Shown here piece after piece: positions 53,859 to 62,508 of a stretch of 64,000 nt of DNA. Source of the stretch: Actinopolymorpha cephalotaxi (lineage in GTDB: Bacteria; Actinomycetota; Actinomycetes; Propionibacteriales; Actinopolymorphaceae); contig NZ_JACBZA010000001.1 in the NCBI RefSeq assembly GCF_013408535.1, forward strand, positions 1,882,850 through 1,946,849, read 5' to 3'. Made by a program: the position numbers and the translations under genes. Positions within the stretch are counted from its first letter, which is position 1. Every line of letters starts with the position of its first letter. The notes beneath the pieces are model-generated. The model saw nothing but the letters and a program-made list of their open reading frames with translations. It searched no databases and was not told the DNA's origin.

Positions 53859-55170
53859 GCCCACGAAGCCCGAACCCACGAGCGCGGTCGGGGTCGCCTC
53901 GCCGCCGCTCGCCGAGCGCGAGGTCCTGATGGACGTCCGCGACCTCGAGGTGCACTACGCCCTGCAGGGCAGCTCCCTGGGCCGGATGTTCGGCGGAGGC
54001 GGCTCCGTCGTACGCGCTGTGGACGGTGTGTCGTTCCAGCTCCACCAGGGCGAGGTTCTCGGCCTGGTGGGGGAGTCCGGCAGCGGGAAGACCACCCTCG
54101 GCCGGGCGCTGCTCGGCCTGGTCCGCCCGACCGGCGGCTCGATCCACTACCGGGACAACGACCTCGGCGAACTGTCCGAACGCCGGCTGCGCCCGCTGCG
54201 CCGCAAGCTGCAGATGGTGTTCCAGGACCCGAGCGCGGCGCTCAACCCGTCCATGGACATCGAGACCGCGGTCGGTGACCCGCTGCGCATCCACAAGCTG
54301 GCGAACGGCAGGGCCGAACGCCGGGCGATGGTGGTCAGGGCGCTGGAGGCCGTCGGGCTGGCGCCGGTGGAGCGGTTCCTGACGAAGTACCCGAGCGACC
54401 TGTCCGGTGGGCAGAAGCAGCGTGCCGTGATGGCGCGGGCGGTCATCCTCGACCCGGAGCTACTGGTCGCCGACGAGCCGATCTCGATGCTGGACATGAG
54501 CGTGCGGGCCAAGATCCTCGAGCTGATGCTGGAGCTGAAGAGCCGCCTCGACCTCACCTACGTCTACATCACCCACGACCTGGCCACGGCGAAGTTCTTC
54601 TGCGACCGGGTGGCGATCATGTACCTCGGCCGGGTGGTCGAGATCGGCCCCACCGAGGAGATCTTCGCAGCACCCAAACACCCGTACACCAAGGCGTTGC
54701 TCCGCGCGATCCCCGAGCCCGACCCGAGCAGCACGGTGCCGCGCGACCTGCCGCGCGGGGAGATCCCGGACGCCGCCGCACCACCGCTGGGGTGCTCGTT
54801 CCACCCGCGCTGCCCGGCCGCGTTCGACCGGTGTGGCTGGGAGAGCCGCGACCTGCGGACCCTGCTGGAGGAACACTGGCTGGGGCTGGACGAGGAGACC
54901 TACGCGGCCGAACGCGACGTCGTCGGCAACCTCGACGAACTCGCCCGGCCCGGGCACCGTGCGGTCCTGCGGCCCGGCCGGGGGAAGGCGCCCGAGGACG
55001 TCAGGGCGTTGCTGGAACGCGTGCGCTCCGCCGACCCGGACGAGCCGCTGTGGCGTGGCGTGCGAAGCATCGAGGTCGAAGGTGACGGGGTCGTGGTGGA
55101 CTTCCACGACGGCGAGGACCCGCGGTTGCGGCTGGCCGACGGCGTCGACGTCGCCTGTCACCTGTACTGA
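53842..55170 (+). CDS. Peptide ABC transporter ATPase (DppF type) with C-terminal extension
   Basis: 442 aa, about 100 longer than common DppF. Walker A is [13 protein letters not shown], signature [15 protein letters not shown], Walker [14 protein letters not shown] and switch VYITHDLAT. The HPY cysteine region reads [16 protein letters not shown]. After it, residues from about 345 form an additional domain ([17 protein letters not shown] through [10 protein letters not shown]) that ends in a small beta-rich segment; I do not recognise it. The TTG at 53842 has GGAGGAG seven bases upstream and overlaps dppD by 17 bases. It is the last gene of the importer operon. Confidence 0.92.
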   Translation: MPTKPEPTKPEPTSAVGVASPPLAEREVLMDVRDLEVHYALQGSSLGRMFGGGGSVVRAVDGVSFQLHQGEVLGLVGESGSGKTTLGRALLGLVRPTGGSIHYRDNDLGELSERRLRPLRRKLQMVFQDPSAALNPSMDIETAVGDPLRIHKLANGRAERRAMVVRALEAVGLAPVERFLTKYPSDLSGGQKQRAVMARAVILDPELLVADEPISMLDMSVRAKILELMLELKSRLDLTYVYITHDLATAKFFCDRVAIMYLGRVVEIGPTEEIFAAPKHPYTKALLRAIPEPDPSSTVPRDLPRGEIPDAAAPPLGCSFHPRCPAAFDRCGWESRDLRTLLEEHWLGLDEETYAAERDVVGNLDELARPGHRAVLRPGRGKAPEDVRALLERVRSADPDEPLWRGVRSIEVEGDGVVVDFHDGEDPRLRLADGVDVACHLY

Positions 55171-55265
55171 CCGACTGGCGTACGAGCCACCCCGTACTCC
55201 TGCCGTGAGCAGGTCGTACGGCGGCCGCCCGGGCACTGTCGGCGGGGAGCTCTAGGCTCTGCGTC

Positions 55266-56648
55266 GTGTCCGCATCCGACTCCGACTCCGACTCCGCGGA
55301 AGGCTCGGCCCGTCCCGGTCGGCTCGGCATCGCTGCCGAGCCACCCGCGGACCCTGCCGACCCGGCGGATCCGTCCGCCTCTGCCGACTCCTCTGACTCT
55401 GCCGACACTTCGGCCCTACTCGACGTACGCACCCGGCGCAGGTCGACGGTCGCGCTGGTCACGGGCGTCGTGTTGATGAACGTCTCGATGGTGCCCGCCG
55501 GCACCGTCGGCAGCCTGCTCGCCAGCGACAGGTACGGCGCCGCGTGGAGCGGCGTGCCGAGCGCCGCCGGCGTCGTCGGCACGGCGCTGGGTGCGCTCGG
55601 GTTGTCCGCGCTCATGCGCAACCGCGGCCGGCGGACCGGGCTCCGGACCGGCTACGCAGTCGCCGCGCTCGGTGCCCTGGTCGGTGCCGTCGCGGTCGGG
55701 GCGGCGGTGCTTCCCCTGCTGGCGGTGGGAATGCTGCTGCTCGGCATCGGCAACGGCGGCGCCCAGCTGTCCCGCTACGCGGTGGCCGACCTGCATCCGG
55801 CCGACCGCAAGGCATTCGTCCTCAGCCTGGTGGTGTGGGGCAGCACCGTCGGCGCGCTCGTCGGGCCGGCCCTGATCGCGCCCGCGGCACACCTGTCCGC
55901 ACGCGCAGGGATCCCGGCGTACGCCGGCACCTACGTGCTTGCGATCCTCACCACCGGCGCGGCCCTGGTGGTGGCCGGTCTGTTGCCCCGGACCGGCCGG
56001 GGCGACCCGCGCGACCGGGAGCGCCCTCGGTCCGGTGAGGTCGGCCGCGTCCTGCGACTGCCGGCGGTGCGGGTGGCGCTGGCGGGCATGGTGTCGGCCC
56101 AGCTGGCGATGGTCGCGGTGATGACGATGACCCCGCTGCAGCTGCACCGGCACGGGCAGGGGCTGGACGTCGTGGGCTGGGTGCTCACCGCGCATCTGGC
56201 CGGGATGTTCGCACTGTCGCCGCTGTCCGGACGCCTCACCGACCGGCTCGGCGGCCGGACCGTGACCAGTGCCGGGGCCGGTGTGCTGATCGGTTCCGCC
56301 GCGCTGGCCATGGCGGCACCCACGTCGCACACCGTGGGGATCCCGGTGGCGTTGTTCCTGCTCGGCTACGGCTGGAACCTCTGCTTCGTCGGTGGCAGCG
56401 CGATCCTGAGCCGGGAGCTGCCGGCCCGGGTGCGCAGCCAGGTCCAGGGTGCGGTGGACGCGGTGGTGTGGGGCTCGTCGGCGTCGGCCGGCCTGGCCTC
56501 CGGAGCGGTGTTCGCCGGTGGGGGATACGTCCTGGTCGCGTTCGTCGCCGGGCTGATCGCCGTCGCGCCCCTGGTGGTGCTCGCCGCCTTCCGCCCGCGC
56601 CCGGAGGGACCTCACCGTCCGCCGGGAAGCACCAGCCCGCTCTCGTAG
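55266..56648 (+). CDS. MFS transporter
   Basis: 460 aa polytopic membrane protein with about 12 hydrophobic helices after a 55-residue Ser/Asp/Pro/Ala-rich cytoplasmic tail (runs of Asp-Ser and Asp-Pro-Ala). Transport motifs are degenerate: LSPLSGRLTDRLGGRTVTSAG resembles motif A between helices 8 and 9. The N-terminal half contains RYAVADLHPADRKAFVLSLVVWGSTVGALVGPAL. The substrate is unknown. The GTG at 55266 has no strong ribosome site. The last 37 bases overlap the 3' end of the convergent response-regulator gene. Confidence 0.85.
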   Translation: MSASDSDSDSAEGSARPGRLGIAAEPPADPADPADPSASADSSDSADTSALLDVRTRRRSTVALVTGVVLMNVSMVPAGTVGSLLASDRYGAAWSGVPSAAGVVGTALGALGLSALMRNRGRRTGLRTGYAVAALGALVGAVAVGAAVLPLLAVGMLLLGIGNGGAQLSRYAVADLHPADRKAFVLSLVVWGSTVGALVGPALIAPAAHLSARAGIPAYAGTYVLAILTTGAALVVAGLLPRTGRGDPRDRERPRSGEVGRVLRLPAVRVALAGMVSAQLAMVAVMTMTPLQLHRHGQGLDVVGWVLTAHLAGMFALSPLSGRLTDRLGGRTVTSAGAGVLIGSAALAMAAPTSHTVGIPVALFLLGYGWNLCFVGGSAILSRELPARVRSQVQGAVDAVVWGSSASAGLASGAVFAGGGYVLVAFVAGLIAVAPLVVLAAFRPRPEGPHRPPGSTSPLS

Positions 56649-57319
56649 GCGAACACCACCGCCTGTACGCGGTCCCGCAGCCCCAGCTTGGCCAGCACGT
56701 TGCCGACGTGGGTCTTCACCGTCGTCTCCGAGACGTACAGCTCGCCGGCGATCTCGGCGTTGGACATGCCCCGCGACATCAACCGCAACACCTCGCGTTC
56801 GCGGTCGGTGAGGTGGGCGAGCTCCTTCGCCGACTCCTTGCTCGCCGACGGCAGCACGGTCGCGAACCGGTCGAGCAGCCGCCGGGTCACGGTCGGTGCG
56901 ACGACCGCCTCACCCCGGGCCACGATGCGGATGGCCTCGGCCAGGTCCTCCGGTGGGACGTCCTTCAGCAGGAATCCGGAGGCGCCGGCGCGCAGCGCTT
57001 CCACGACGTACTCGTCGAGGTCGAACGTGGTGAGCACCAGCACCCGGACGGTCCCGCCGCGTTCGGTGCCGGTGATGAGCCGGGTGGCCTCCACGCCGTC
57101 CATCCGGGGCATCCGGATGTCCATCAGGACGACGTCCGGTTGCAGGGCACGGGCCTCCGTGACCGCCTTCTGCCCGTCACCGGCCTCGCCGACCACCACG
57201 ACGTCCGGCTCGGACTCGAGGATCATCCGGAACCCCGTCCGCAGCAGTGGCTGGTCGTCCACCAACAGCACGCGGACCGGCGTACCCGGCGACACCGGTC
57301 GCTCCTCGGCCGGCGTCAC
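56612..57319 (-). CDS. NarL/LuxR-family response regulator
   Basis: 235 aa two-component regulator. The receiver domain has acidic residues D21-D22 (VLLVDDQPLLR), the phosphorylation site D67 (DVVLMDIRMPRMDG), Thr in VLVLTTFD and Lys in GFLLKDVPPE. The C-terminal LuxR helix-turn-helix is LTDREREVLRLMSRGMSNAEIAGELYVSETTVKTHVGNVLAKL. The GTG at 57319 overlaps the kinase stop as GTGA and has GAGGTG upstream; a GTG at 57295 after GAGGAG is an alternative. Its tail overlaps the MFS gene, which it may or may not control. Confidence 0.93.
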   Translation of the reverse strand: MTPAEERPVSPGTPVRVLLVDDQPLLRTGFRMILESEPDVVVVGEAGDGQKAVTEARALQPDVVLMDIRMPRMDGVEATRLITGTERGGTVRVLVLTTFDLDEYVVEALRAGASGFLLKDVPPEDLAEAIRIVARGEAVVAPTVTRRLLDRFATVLPSASKESAKELAHLTDREREVLRLMSRGMSNAEIAGELYVSETTVKTHVGNVLAKLGLRDRVQAVVFAYESGLVLPGGR

Positions 57320-58605
57320 GCCGGCACCTCGTTCGCCGTCGTGCCGGCATCGGTCAACGGCAGGGTGGCAAGCACCTCGAACCCACCGACCATCCGGGTA
57401 CCCGTGTACAAGGTGCCTCCGTTCAACGTCACGCGTTCGCGCATGCCGACAAGTCCGTGCCCGAGTCCGTGGTCGAGTCGCTCGGCGTTGTCCGTCCGGT
57501 TCGACGGGCCGCGCCGTGGACTGCCGTCGTCGGTGACGCCCACGACGACCGCCTCGGGTTCGTACCGCACCAGCACGGCCGCCCGGGTGGGGCCGACGTG
57601 TTTGAGGGTGTTCGTCAACGACTCCTGGACCACCCGGAAGATCGCCAGGTCGACGCTGGACGTCAGGGGGCGGGGCTCGCCGACCACGGTGAGCTCGACC
57701 TGCAGGCCGGCCTCCCTCGCCCGGTCCAGCAGCGGCCCGAGTTCGGCGACTCCGGTACGCGGGGACATCTGGACGCTGCCGTCCGTCCCGTCCTCGTCGG
57801 CGGCGCGGAGCGCACCGACGATACGGCGCATCTCCTCCAACGCCTCCCGCCCGGTCTCCTCGACCGCCCGCATGGCCTCCACGCTGCGCTCGGGTGCCCG
57901 GGTGATCGTCCTCCGCGCGGCGGCTGCCTGCACCGTCATCACGCTCACGTGGTGGGCCACCACGTCGTGCAGTTCCCTGGCCATCCGGGCGCGTTCCTCC
58001 GCCAGCGCCGCGCGGACCTCCGCGGAGGCGGCGCGCTCCAGCCGGCTGGCACGGTCCTCGAGCGCGACCAGGTAGCGACGGCGGGCACGCATGGCGCGGG
58101 CGATGCTCCACATGCCGCCGTATACGAGGACCTGCAGGCCGACCGTGATCGCGTCGAACGTCATGCCGATCGAGGCGTAGGCGTCCCGTTTCACGTACAG
58201 GAAGACGATCGAGGCGATGGTCGTCGCCACGGTGATCGCGAGGCTGCGGGCCGCGGTGCTGTGCACGCCGACGGTGTAGATCACCAGCAGGGCGGCCACC
58301 GAGCCGACGGAGGAGCTGTAGCCGGCGAAACCGAGCGTCATGTACGCGGAGATCACGATCACCGCGACCGTCACCGGGAACCGCCGGCGCAGGGCGAGCG
58401 GCGCGGCGACCAGGACGGCGAGCACCAGCCCCCAGGCGTCCGCCGGGCGGAACGTGATCCCGGCGTAGGAGCGGTAGCTCAGCCCGGCGACGCTGGCGAT
58501 CACGAGCACGAACGCGACCGCCCCGTCCACCAGGTCGGGGCGGCCTCGAAGCCAGTCTCGGACAGCGGCACCGCGCACGGTCCGAGCGTAGGCGGCCGGG
58601 TTCAC
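57316..58605 (-). CDS. Sensor histidine kinase (DesK/NarX-like, HisKA_3)
   Basis: 429 aa membrane kinase. About five hydrophobic segments lie within residues 25-170 without a large external loop, so it probably senses membrane or intramembrane signals. HisKA_3 dimerisation and phosphotransfer follow with H213 (ARELHDVVAHHVSVM). The ATPase domain shows VVQESLTNTLKHVGP (N box), VGVTDDGSP (G1) and GHGLVGMRERV (G2). The GTG at 58605 follows GGGGGTGG; the open frame continues upstream but only this start precedes the first helix cleanly. It is cotranscribed with the NarL-type regulator. Confidence 0.93.
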   Translation of the reverse strand: MNPAAYARTVRGAAVRDWLRGRPDLVDGAVAFVLVIASVAGLSYRSYAGITFRPADAWGLVLAVLVAAPLALRRRFPVTVAVIVISAYMTLGFAGYSSSVGSVAALLVIYTVGVHSTAARSLAITVATTIASIVFLYVKRDAYASIGMTFDAITVGLQVLVYGGMWSIARAMRARRRYLVALEDRASRLERAASAEVRAALAEERARMARELHDVVAHHVSVMTVQAAAARRTITRAPERSVEAMRAVEETGREALEEMRRIVGALRAADEDGTDGSVQMSPRTGVAELGPLLDRAREAGLQVELTVVGEPRPLTSSVDLAIFRVVQESLTNTLKHVGPTRAAVLVRYEPEAVVVGVTDDGSPRRGPSNRTDNAERLDHGLGHGLVGMRERVTLNGGTLYTGTRMVGGFEVLATLPLTDAGTTANEVPA

Positions 58606-58654
58606 GGGGCCACCCCCAGGTTCCGGAGGTTGCCAGAGGTCGCCGGGGCGTCTC

Positions 58655-59695
58655 CTAGAGGTCGACCGCGGACGCGTGCGGTGACGGGGCCTCGGAGGTG
58701 TCCTGCGTCGGCATCGGATCGGTGTCGGCAGGTGCGGGCAGCGGGGGAGGAGTTCCACCCCAGGCAGGGCACCGCGACTTGTGGTCGCACCAGTCGCACA
58801 GCGGGCCGGGACTGGCTCGCCACTCGCCGGTGGTGTGCGCGCGTTCGATGGCGTTCCACAGCGCCTGCAGCTTGCGGGCGGTGGCGCGCAGGTCGGCCTC
58901 GTCGGGGGAGTAACGCAGCACGTCGCCGCTGCCGAGATAGACCAGCTGCAGCAGGCGGGGTACGACACCTCGCAGCCTCCACAGCATCAGCGCGTAGCAG
59001 CGCATCTGGAACATCGCCCGCTGCTCGTAACCCGGCCCGGGTGCCCGCCCTGTCTTGTAGTCGACGACGCGCAGCGCTCCGTCGGGCGCGACGTCGAGCC
59101 GGTCGATGTACCCCCGCAGCCGCAGGCCGGAGTCCAGCTCGCACTCGACGTACATCTCCCGCTCGGCGGGCTCCAGCCGGGTCGGGTCCTCCAGCGTGAA
59201 GTAGCGGTCGAGCAGTCCCCGCGCGCCGGCGAGGAAACTCTCCAGCCGCTCGGGGTCGAACCCGCCCTCCTCGTCGCCGAACAGCTCCGACAGCTCGGGC
59301 TCGGCCTCGACCAGCCGGTCCCACTGCGGGCGGACCAGTGTGCAGGCCTCCTCGATCGTGCGCCCACCGGCGGGCAGGTCGAACAGCCGCTCCAGAACGG
59401 CGTGCACCACCGTGCCCCGGGTGGCCTCCGGGCTCGGCCGCTCCGGCAGCCGGTCGATCACCCGGAAGCGGTAACGCAGTGGACAGGTGAGGAAGTCGCT
59501 GGCCCGGGAAGGTGACAGCACCGCGAGCGGGAGCATCGGCCGCGGGTCGTCGGCCCGGCCGCGTCCGGCGCCGGCCGCCGCGCTCGCGGCGGCGGTCCCG
59601 CCGGTGTCTCCGCCGGAGTTGCCGGGCGGGTTCCCGGAGTCGCCGTTGGCGTTCGTGGTCACCGTCGTGGTCGCCGCCTCGCCCGCTGTGGTCAT
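58655..59695 (-). CDS. RecB-family PD-(D/E)XK nuclease with Fe-S cysteines
   Basis: 346 aa Cas4/AddB-like exonuclease domain protein. Nuclease residues are in GYIDRLDVAPDG (Asp) and VVDYKTGRAPG (Asp-x-Lys). Four cysteines suited to a 4Fe-4S cluster are C in FLTCPLRYRFRV near the start and CDWCDHKSRCPAW near the end. GTVVHAVLERLF supplies the upstream His of the fold. An unstructured Gly/Thr/Ala-rich N-tail precedes the domain. The ATG at 59695 was chosen as the first Met of this tail. It is orthologous in place to Rv2119 near trmI and mpa, and DNA repair is the presumed role. Confidence 0.88.
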   Translation of the reverse strand: MTTAGEAATTTVTTNANGDSGNPPGNSGGDTGGTAAASAAAGAGRGRADDPRPMLPLAVLSPSRASDFLTCPLRYRFRVIDRLPERPSPEATRGTVVHAVLERLFDLPAGGRTIEEACTLVRPQWDRLVEAEPELSELFGDEEGGFDPERLESFLAGARGLLDRYFTLEDPTRLEPAEREMYVECELDSGLRLRGYIDRLDVAPDGALRVVDYKTGRAPGPGYEQRAMFQMRCYALMLWRLRGVVPRLLQLVYLGSGDVLRYSPDEADLRATARKLQALWNAIERAHTTGEWRASPGPLCDWCDHKSRCPAWGGTPPPLPAPADTDPMPTQDTSEAPSPHASAVDL

Positions 59696-59945
59696 GGCCC
59701 GAAAGCGTAGGACACCCCACCGACAGCCCCGCGGACGAGCAGGTGTCCGATCCGCGCCGCTCCGCCCGCGACCGCGCCGCCGGTCAGGTGCAGGCGGTAA
59801 CGTGTCCCCTCGCCCGCGGCGCGAGGGCGGCCGGACCGAGGCGGGTGCCGGGCCGGGGAGGATCCCTCGGGAACATCCCACGTGACCTGGTCGTTCGCCG
59901 GACGTCGAGTCCGCGCACCCCGACGGAAGCAGGCTGAGACAGGCG

Positions 59946-61100
59946 ATGGTGCACGACGTGGAGAAGAACAACCCGTCCCGGGAGGCGCAGCGCCGGCCGG
60001 GCGCGGTCCAGATCGCGCGGGTTGTCGGGGTTCCCGTCTACGTCAACCCGTCCTGGATCCTGGTCGCTCTGCTGATCGCGTACGTCTTCCGGCCGGTGGT
60101 CGAGGAGCAGGTGCCCGGCCTCGGTGTCTGGTCGTTCGTGGCGGCGCTCGGTTTCGCCGTCCTCCTTTACGCCTCGGTCCTGGTGCACGAGATCGCCCAC
60201 GTCCTGGTGGCCAGGAAGTTCGACCTGCCGGTCCGCGCGATCACGCTGCAGTTCCTGGGCGGCCTGTCCGAGATCGAGAGCGAGCCGCAGACGCCGTGGC
60301 GGGAGTTCGCCGTCGCCGTGGTCGGTCCGCTCACCTCGCTGGGGATCGCCGGCCTGGCCGCGCTCGGCCACACCGCGGTGTCCGGGCCTGCCCTGCTCGA
60401 GCTCGCGTTGTTCCAGCTCGCCTGGGCAAACCTGCTGGTCGGCCTGTTCAACCTGCTGCCCGGGCTCCCGCTGGACGGCGGCAGGATGCTGCGCGCGGGG
60501 GTGTGGGCGGTGACCAAGCAGCCGCATCTGGGCACCGCCGTCGCCGGGTGGGCCGGCCGGGTCGTCGCCGCCGTCGTGCTGCTCCTGCCGTGGACTCTCC
60601 TCGCCAGCTCGTGGGGGGCGCCGAGCCTGCTGCACATCGTGTGGAGCGTATTCCTGGCGATGTTCATGTGGGCCGGCTCCAGCCAGGCGCTGATGAGCGC
60701 GAAGATCAGGCGGAAGCTCCCCGCCATCCACGCCCGCACGCTCGCCCGGCGCGGCGTCCCCGTGCCGTCGGAGCTCCCGCTGTCGGAGGCGGTCCGGCGA
60801 GCCCAGGAGACGCATGCGGGTTCGCTGGTGGTCGTCGGCAGCGACGGCCGCCCGACCGGTCTGGTCAGCGAGGCCGCGGTGCTGGCCACTCCCGAGCACC
60901 GGCGGCCGTGGATCTCGGTGGGTGACGTCGCCCGCCGGATCGAGCCGGGACTGGTGCTCGACGTACGCCTCACCGGCGAGGCGCTGGTCCGGGCGATGGG
61001 CGGCACGCCGGCCACGGAGTACCTCCTGGTCGAGCCCGACGGACGGATCTTCGGTGTACTCGCCACCGCCGACGTCGACGGGGCCCTGGCCCGCACCTGA
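59946..61100 (+). CDS. Site-2 protease family membrane metalloprotease with CBS-like domain
   Basis: 384 aa M50 intramembrane protease. Zinc site HEIAH (H81, E82, H85) lies in a helix and the third ligand is in NLLPGLPLDGGRML (D177). About six membrane helices cover residues 20-245. The cytoplasmic remainder (about 260-384) reads as a CBS-domain pair: SEAVRRAQETHAGSLVVVGSDGRPTGLVS and YLLVEPDGRIFGVLATADVDGAL. This matches the SpoIVFB/Rip3-like branch. It probably cleaves an anti-sigma or other membrane protein under nucleotide control. The ATG lies in a divergent gap with the nuclease gene. Confidence 0.9.
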   Translation: MVHDVEKNNPSREAQRRPGAVQIARVVGVPVYVNPSWILVALLIAYVFRPVVEEQVPGLGVWSFVAALGFAVLLYASVLVHEIAHVLVARKFDLPVRAITLQFLGGLSEIESEPQTPWREFAVAVVGPLTSLGIAGLAALGHTAVSGPALLELALFQLAWANLLVGLFNLLPGLPLDGGRMLRAGVWAVTKQPHLGTAVAGWAGRVVAAVVLLLPWTLLASSWGAPSLLHIVWSVFLAMFMWAGSSQALMSAKIRRKLPAIHARTLARRGVPVPSELPLSEAVRRAQETHAGSLVVVGSDGRPTGLVSEAAVLATPEHRRPWISVGDVARRIEPGLVLDVRLTGEALVRAMGGTPATEYLLVEPDGRIFGVLATADVDGALART

Positions 61101-61144
61101 CCTGCCCCGAACCCGGGTCCGGCCTCCTGGTTACGCTGCCCGTC

Positions 61145-62164
61145 ATGTCCGCGACCGATCCCTCCGCCGAGCACGTCCCCGACTCCGCGCCGGACCCCGC
61201 CGGCGACCCGACCGACCTGCCCGGCGACCCGGCCGACCTGCCCGGCGACCCGACCGACCTGCCCGGCGAGCCGGCCGAGGACGCCGCCGACGCCCGGCCG
61301 CTGGTGGCCGGGGAGCAGGTCCGGCTGGAGGACCACAAAGGTCGCAAGCACCTGATCACGCTGGAGCCGGGAAAGACGTTCCACACCCATCGCGGTGGAA
61401 TCGTTCTGGACGACCTGATCGGCCGGCCCGAGGGAGTCGTGGTCAAGTCGACCGGAGGCGTCCCGTATCTCGCGTTGCGGCCCCTGCTGTCCGACTACGT
61501 CCTTTCCATGCCGCGCGGCGCGGCCGTGGTCTACCCCAAGGACACCGCCCAGATCCTGGTCGCCGCGGACATCTTCCCGGGGGCGCACGTGGTCGAGGCC
61601 GGTGCGGGCTCGGGCTCGCTGACCTGTGCGCTGCTGCGCGCGGTCGGCCCGGCCGGCCGGGTCTCGTCGTACGAGCGCCGCGACGACTTCGCCGCGGTCG
61701 CACGCCGCAACGTGGAGCGCTTCTTCGGTGGCCCCCAGCCGACGTGGGATCTCACCGTGGGCGACGTGGTGAGCGCCCCCACCCGGCCACGGGTGGACCG
61801 GATCGTGCTGGACATGCTCGCGCCCTGGGAGTGCGTCGACTGGGCGGCCGAGGCGCTGGTTCCCGGTGGCGTGCTGTGCTGCTACGTCGCCACCACCACA
61901 CAGCTCGGGCGGACCGTCGAGACCGCGCGTGCGCACGGCGGCTTCACCGAGCCCCAGGCGAGCGAGACGATGGTGCGCACCTGGCACGTGGAGGGCCTGG
62001 CGATCCGGCCGGACCACCGGATGATCGGTCACACCGGCTTCCTGGTGACCACCCGCAGGCTCGCTCCCGGCGTCAGCGCACCCGGCCGCCGGCGCCGCCC
62101 GGCTCCCGGCGCCTACGGCGAGAACTACGACGGCCCGCGGCCCGCCGGCCAGCAGGTGGACTGA
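61145..62164 (+). CDS. trmI: tRNA (adenine-58-N1)-methyltransferase
   Basis: 339 aa SAM-dependent enzyme making m1A58 in tRNA. After an N-terminal low-complexity segment with heptad repeats (TDLPGDP, ADLPGDP, TDLPGEP) comes the TrmI fold: HRGGIVLDDLIGRPEGVVV, RGAAVVYPKDTAQILVAADIF, SAM motif VVEAGAGSGSLTCALLRAV and RIVLDMLAPWECV (catalytic Asp). It corresponds to Rv2118c. The ATG at 61145 is 44 bp after the protease gene, so the two are likely cotranscribed. Confidence 0.95.
   Translation: MSATDPSAEHVPDSAPDPAGDPTDLPGDPADLPGDPTDLPGEPAEDAADARPLVAGEQVRLEDHKGRKHLITLEPGKTFHTHRGGIVLDDLIGRPEGVVVKSTGGVPYLALRPLLSDYVLSMPRGAAVVYPKDTAQILVAADIFPGAHVVEAGAGSGSLTCALLRAVGPAGRVSSYERRDDFAAVARRNVERFFGGPQPTWDLTVGDVVSAPTRPRVDRIVLDMLAPWECVDWAAEALVPGGVLCCYVATTTQLGRTVETARAHGGFTEPQASETMVRTWHVEGLAIRPDHRMIGHTGFLVTTRRLAPGVSAPGRRRRPAPGAYGENYDGPRPAGQQVD
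61211..61273. repeat. Three 21-bp tandem repeats in the trmI N-terminus
   Basis: Three near-identical 21-bp units (61211-61231, 61232-61252, 61253-61273) encode the heptads TDLPGDP, ADLPGDP and TDLPGEP. They lie before the conserved methyltransferase domain, so length variation would be tolerated. Confidence 0.88.
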
Positions 62165-62223
62165 CCCCGAACACAGGGCCGGGGACGCGCCCCGGCACCA
62201 CGATCGGCCGAAGCGGACGCGGC

Positions 62224-62267
62224 GCCGAATGTGATGCCGAATGTGATGCCGAATGTGATGCCGAATC
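62224..62267. repeat. 12-bp tandem repeat upstream of mpa
   Basis: Unit GCCGAATGTGAT is present three times perfectly (62224-62235, 62236-62247, 62248-62259), followed by a partial fourth copy that keeps only its first seven bases. It is noncoding on present evidence. Confidence 0.92.
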
Positions 62268-62373
62268 CGGTGGCGAAGATGGCCACGGCCCGTAGTGTGG
62301 AAGGCCGTAGGCCCCTGGCGTGGAGGAAACGGCCACGATTCGCCATCGGTTTGTGACGTTCTGACTTGTGGGC

Positions 62374-62402
62374 GTGACCTGTCGGTGGTGGGGAGATATA
62401 AG
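62374..62402 (+). promoter_or_regulatory. Candidate promoter of mpa
   Basis: GTGACC (62374-62379), a 17-bp spacer and TATAAG (62397-62402), about 105 bases before the mpa GTG. The AT-rich GATATAAGG stands out in this region. Confidence 0.45.
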
Positions 62403-62508
62403 GTCAGAGGCGTCGGCGCACCGGCTCGGCGCGGACACCAGCGAGATCCACGTTCCTGCGGTTGCACGCAGGGCGCGGACAAGCACAGTGACTGGGGAGG
62501 TGAGGGAC

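Larger units (their letters stand above)
62165..62508 (+). other. Intergenic region, trmI to mpa
   Basis: 344 bp with no convincing gene. It holds a 12-bp tandem repeat (62224-62259 plus a partial copy) and a candidate promoter near 62374-62402. Small open frames crossing it, including one on the minus strand with a GITF repeat, merely translate the tandem repeat. Confidence 0.6.

Noticed and set aside
57320-58111. N-terminal extension of the response regulator to 499 codons
   Set aside because: The extension lies antiparallel in frame over the kinase gene and has no domain; the receiver domain starts just after the coupled GTG.
62125-62346. Minus-strand open frame of 73 codons with a GITF repeat and a signal-like N-terminus
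   Set aside because: It translates the 12-bp tandem repeat, overlaps the end of trmI and has no ribosome site.
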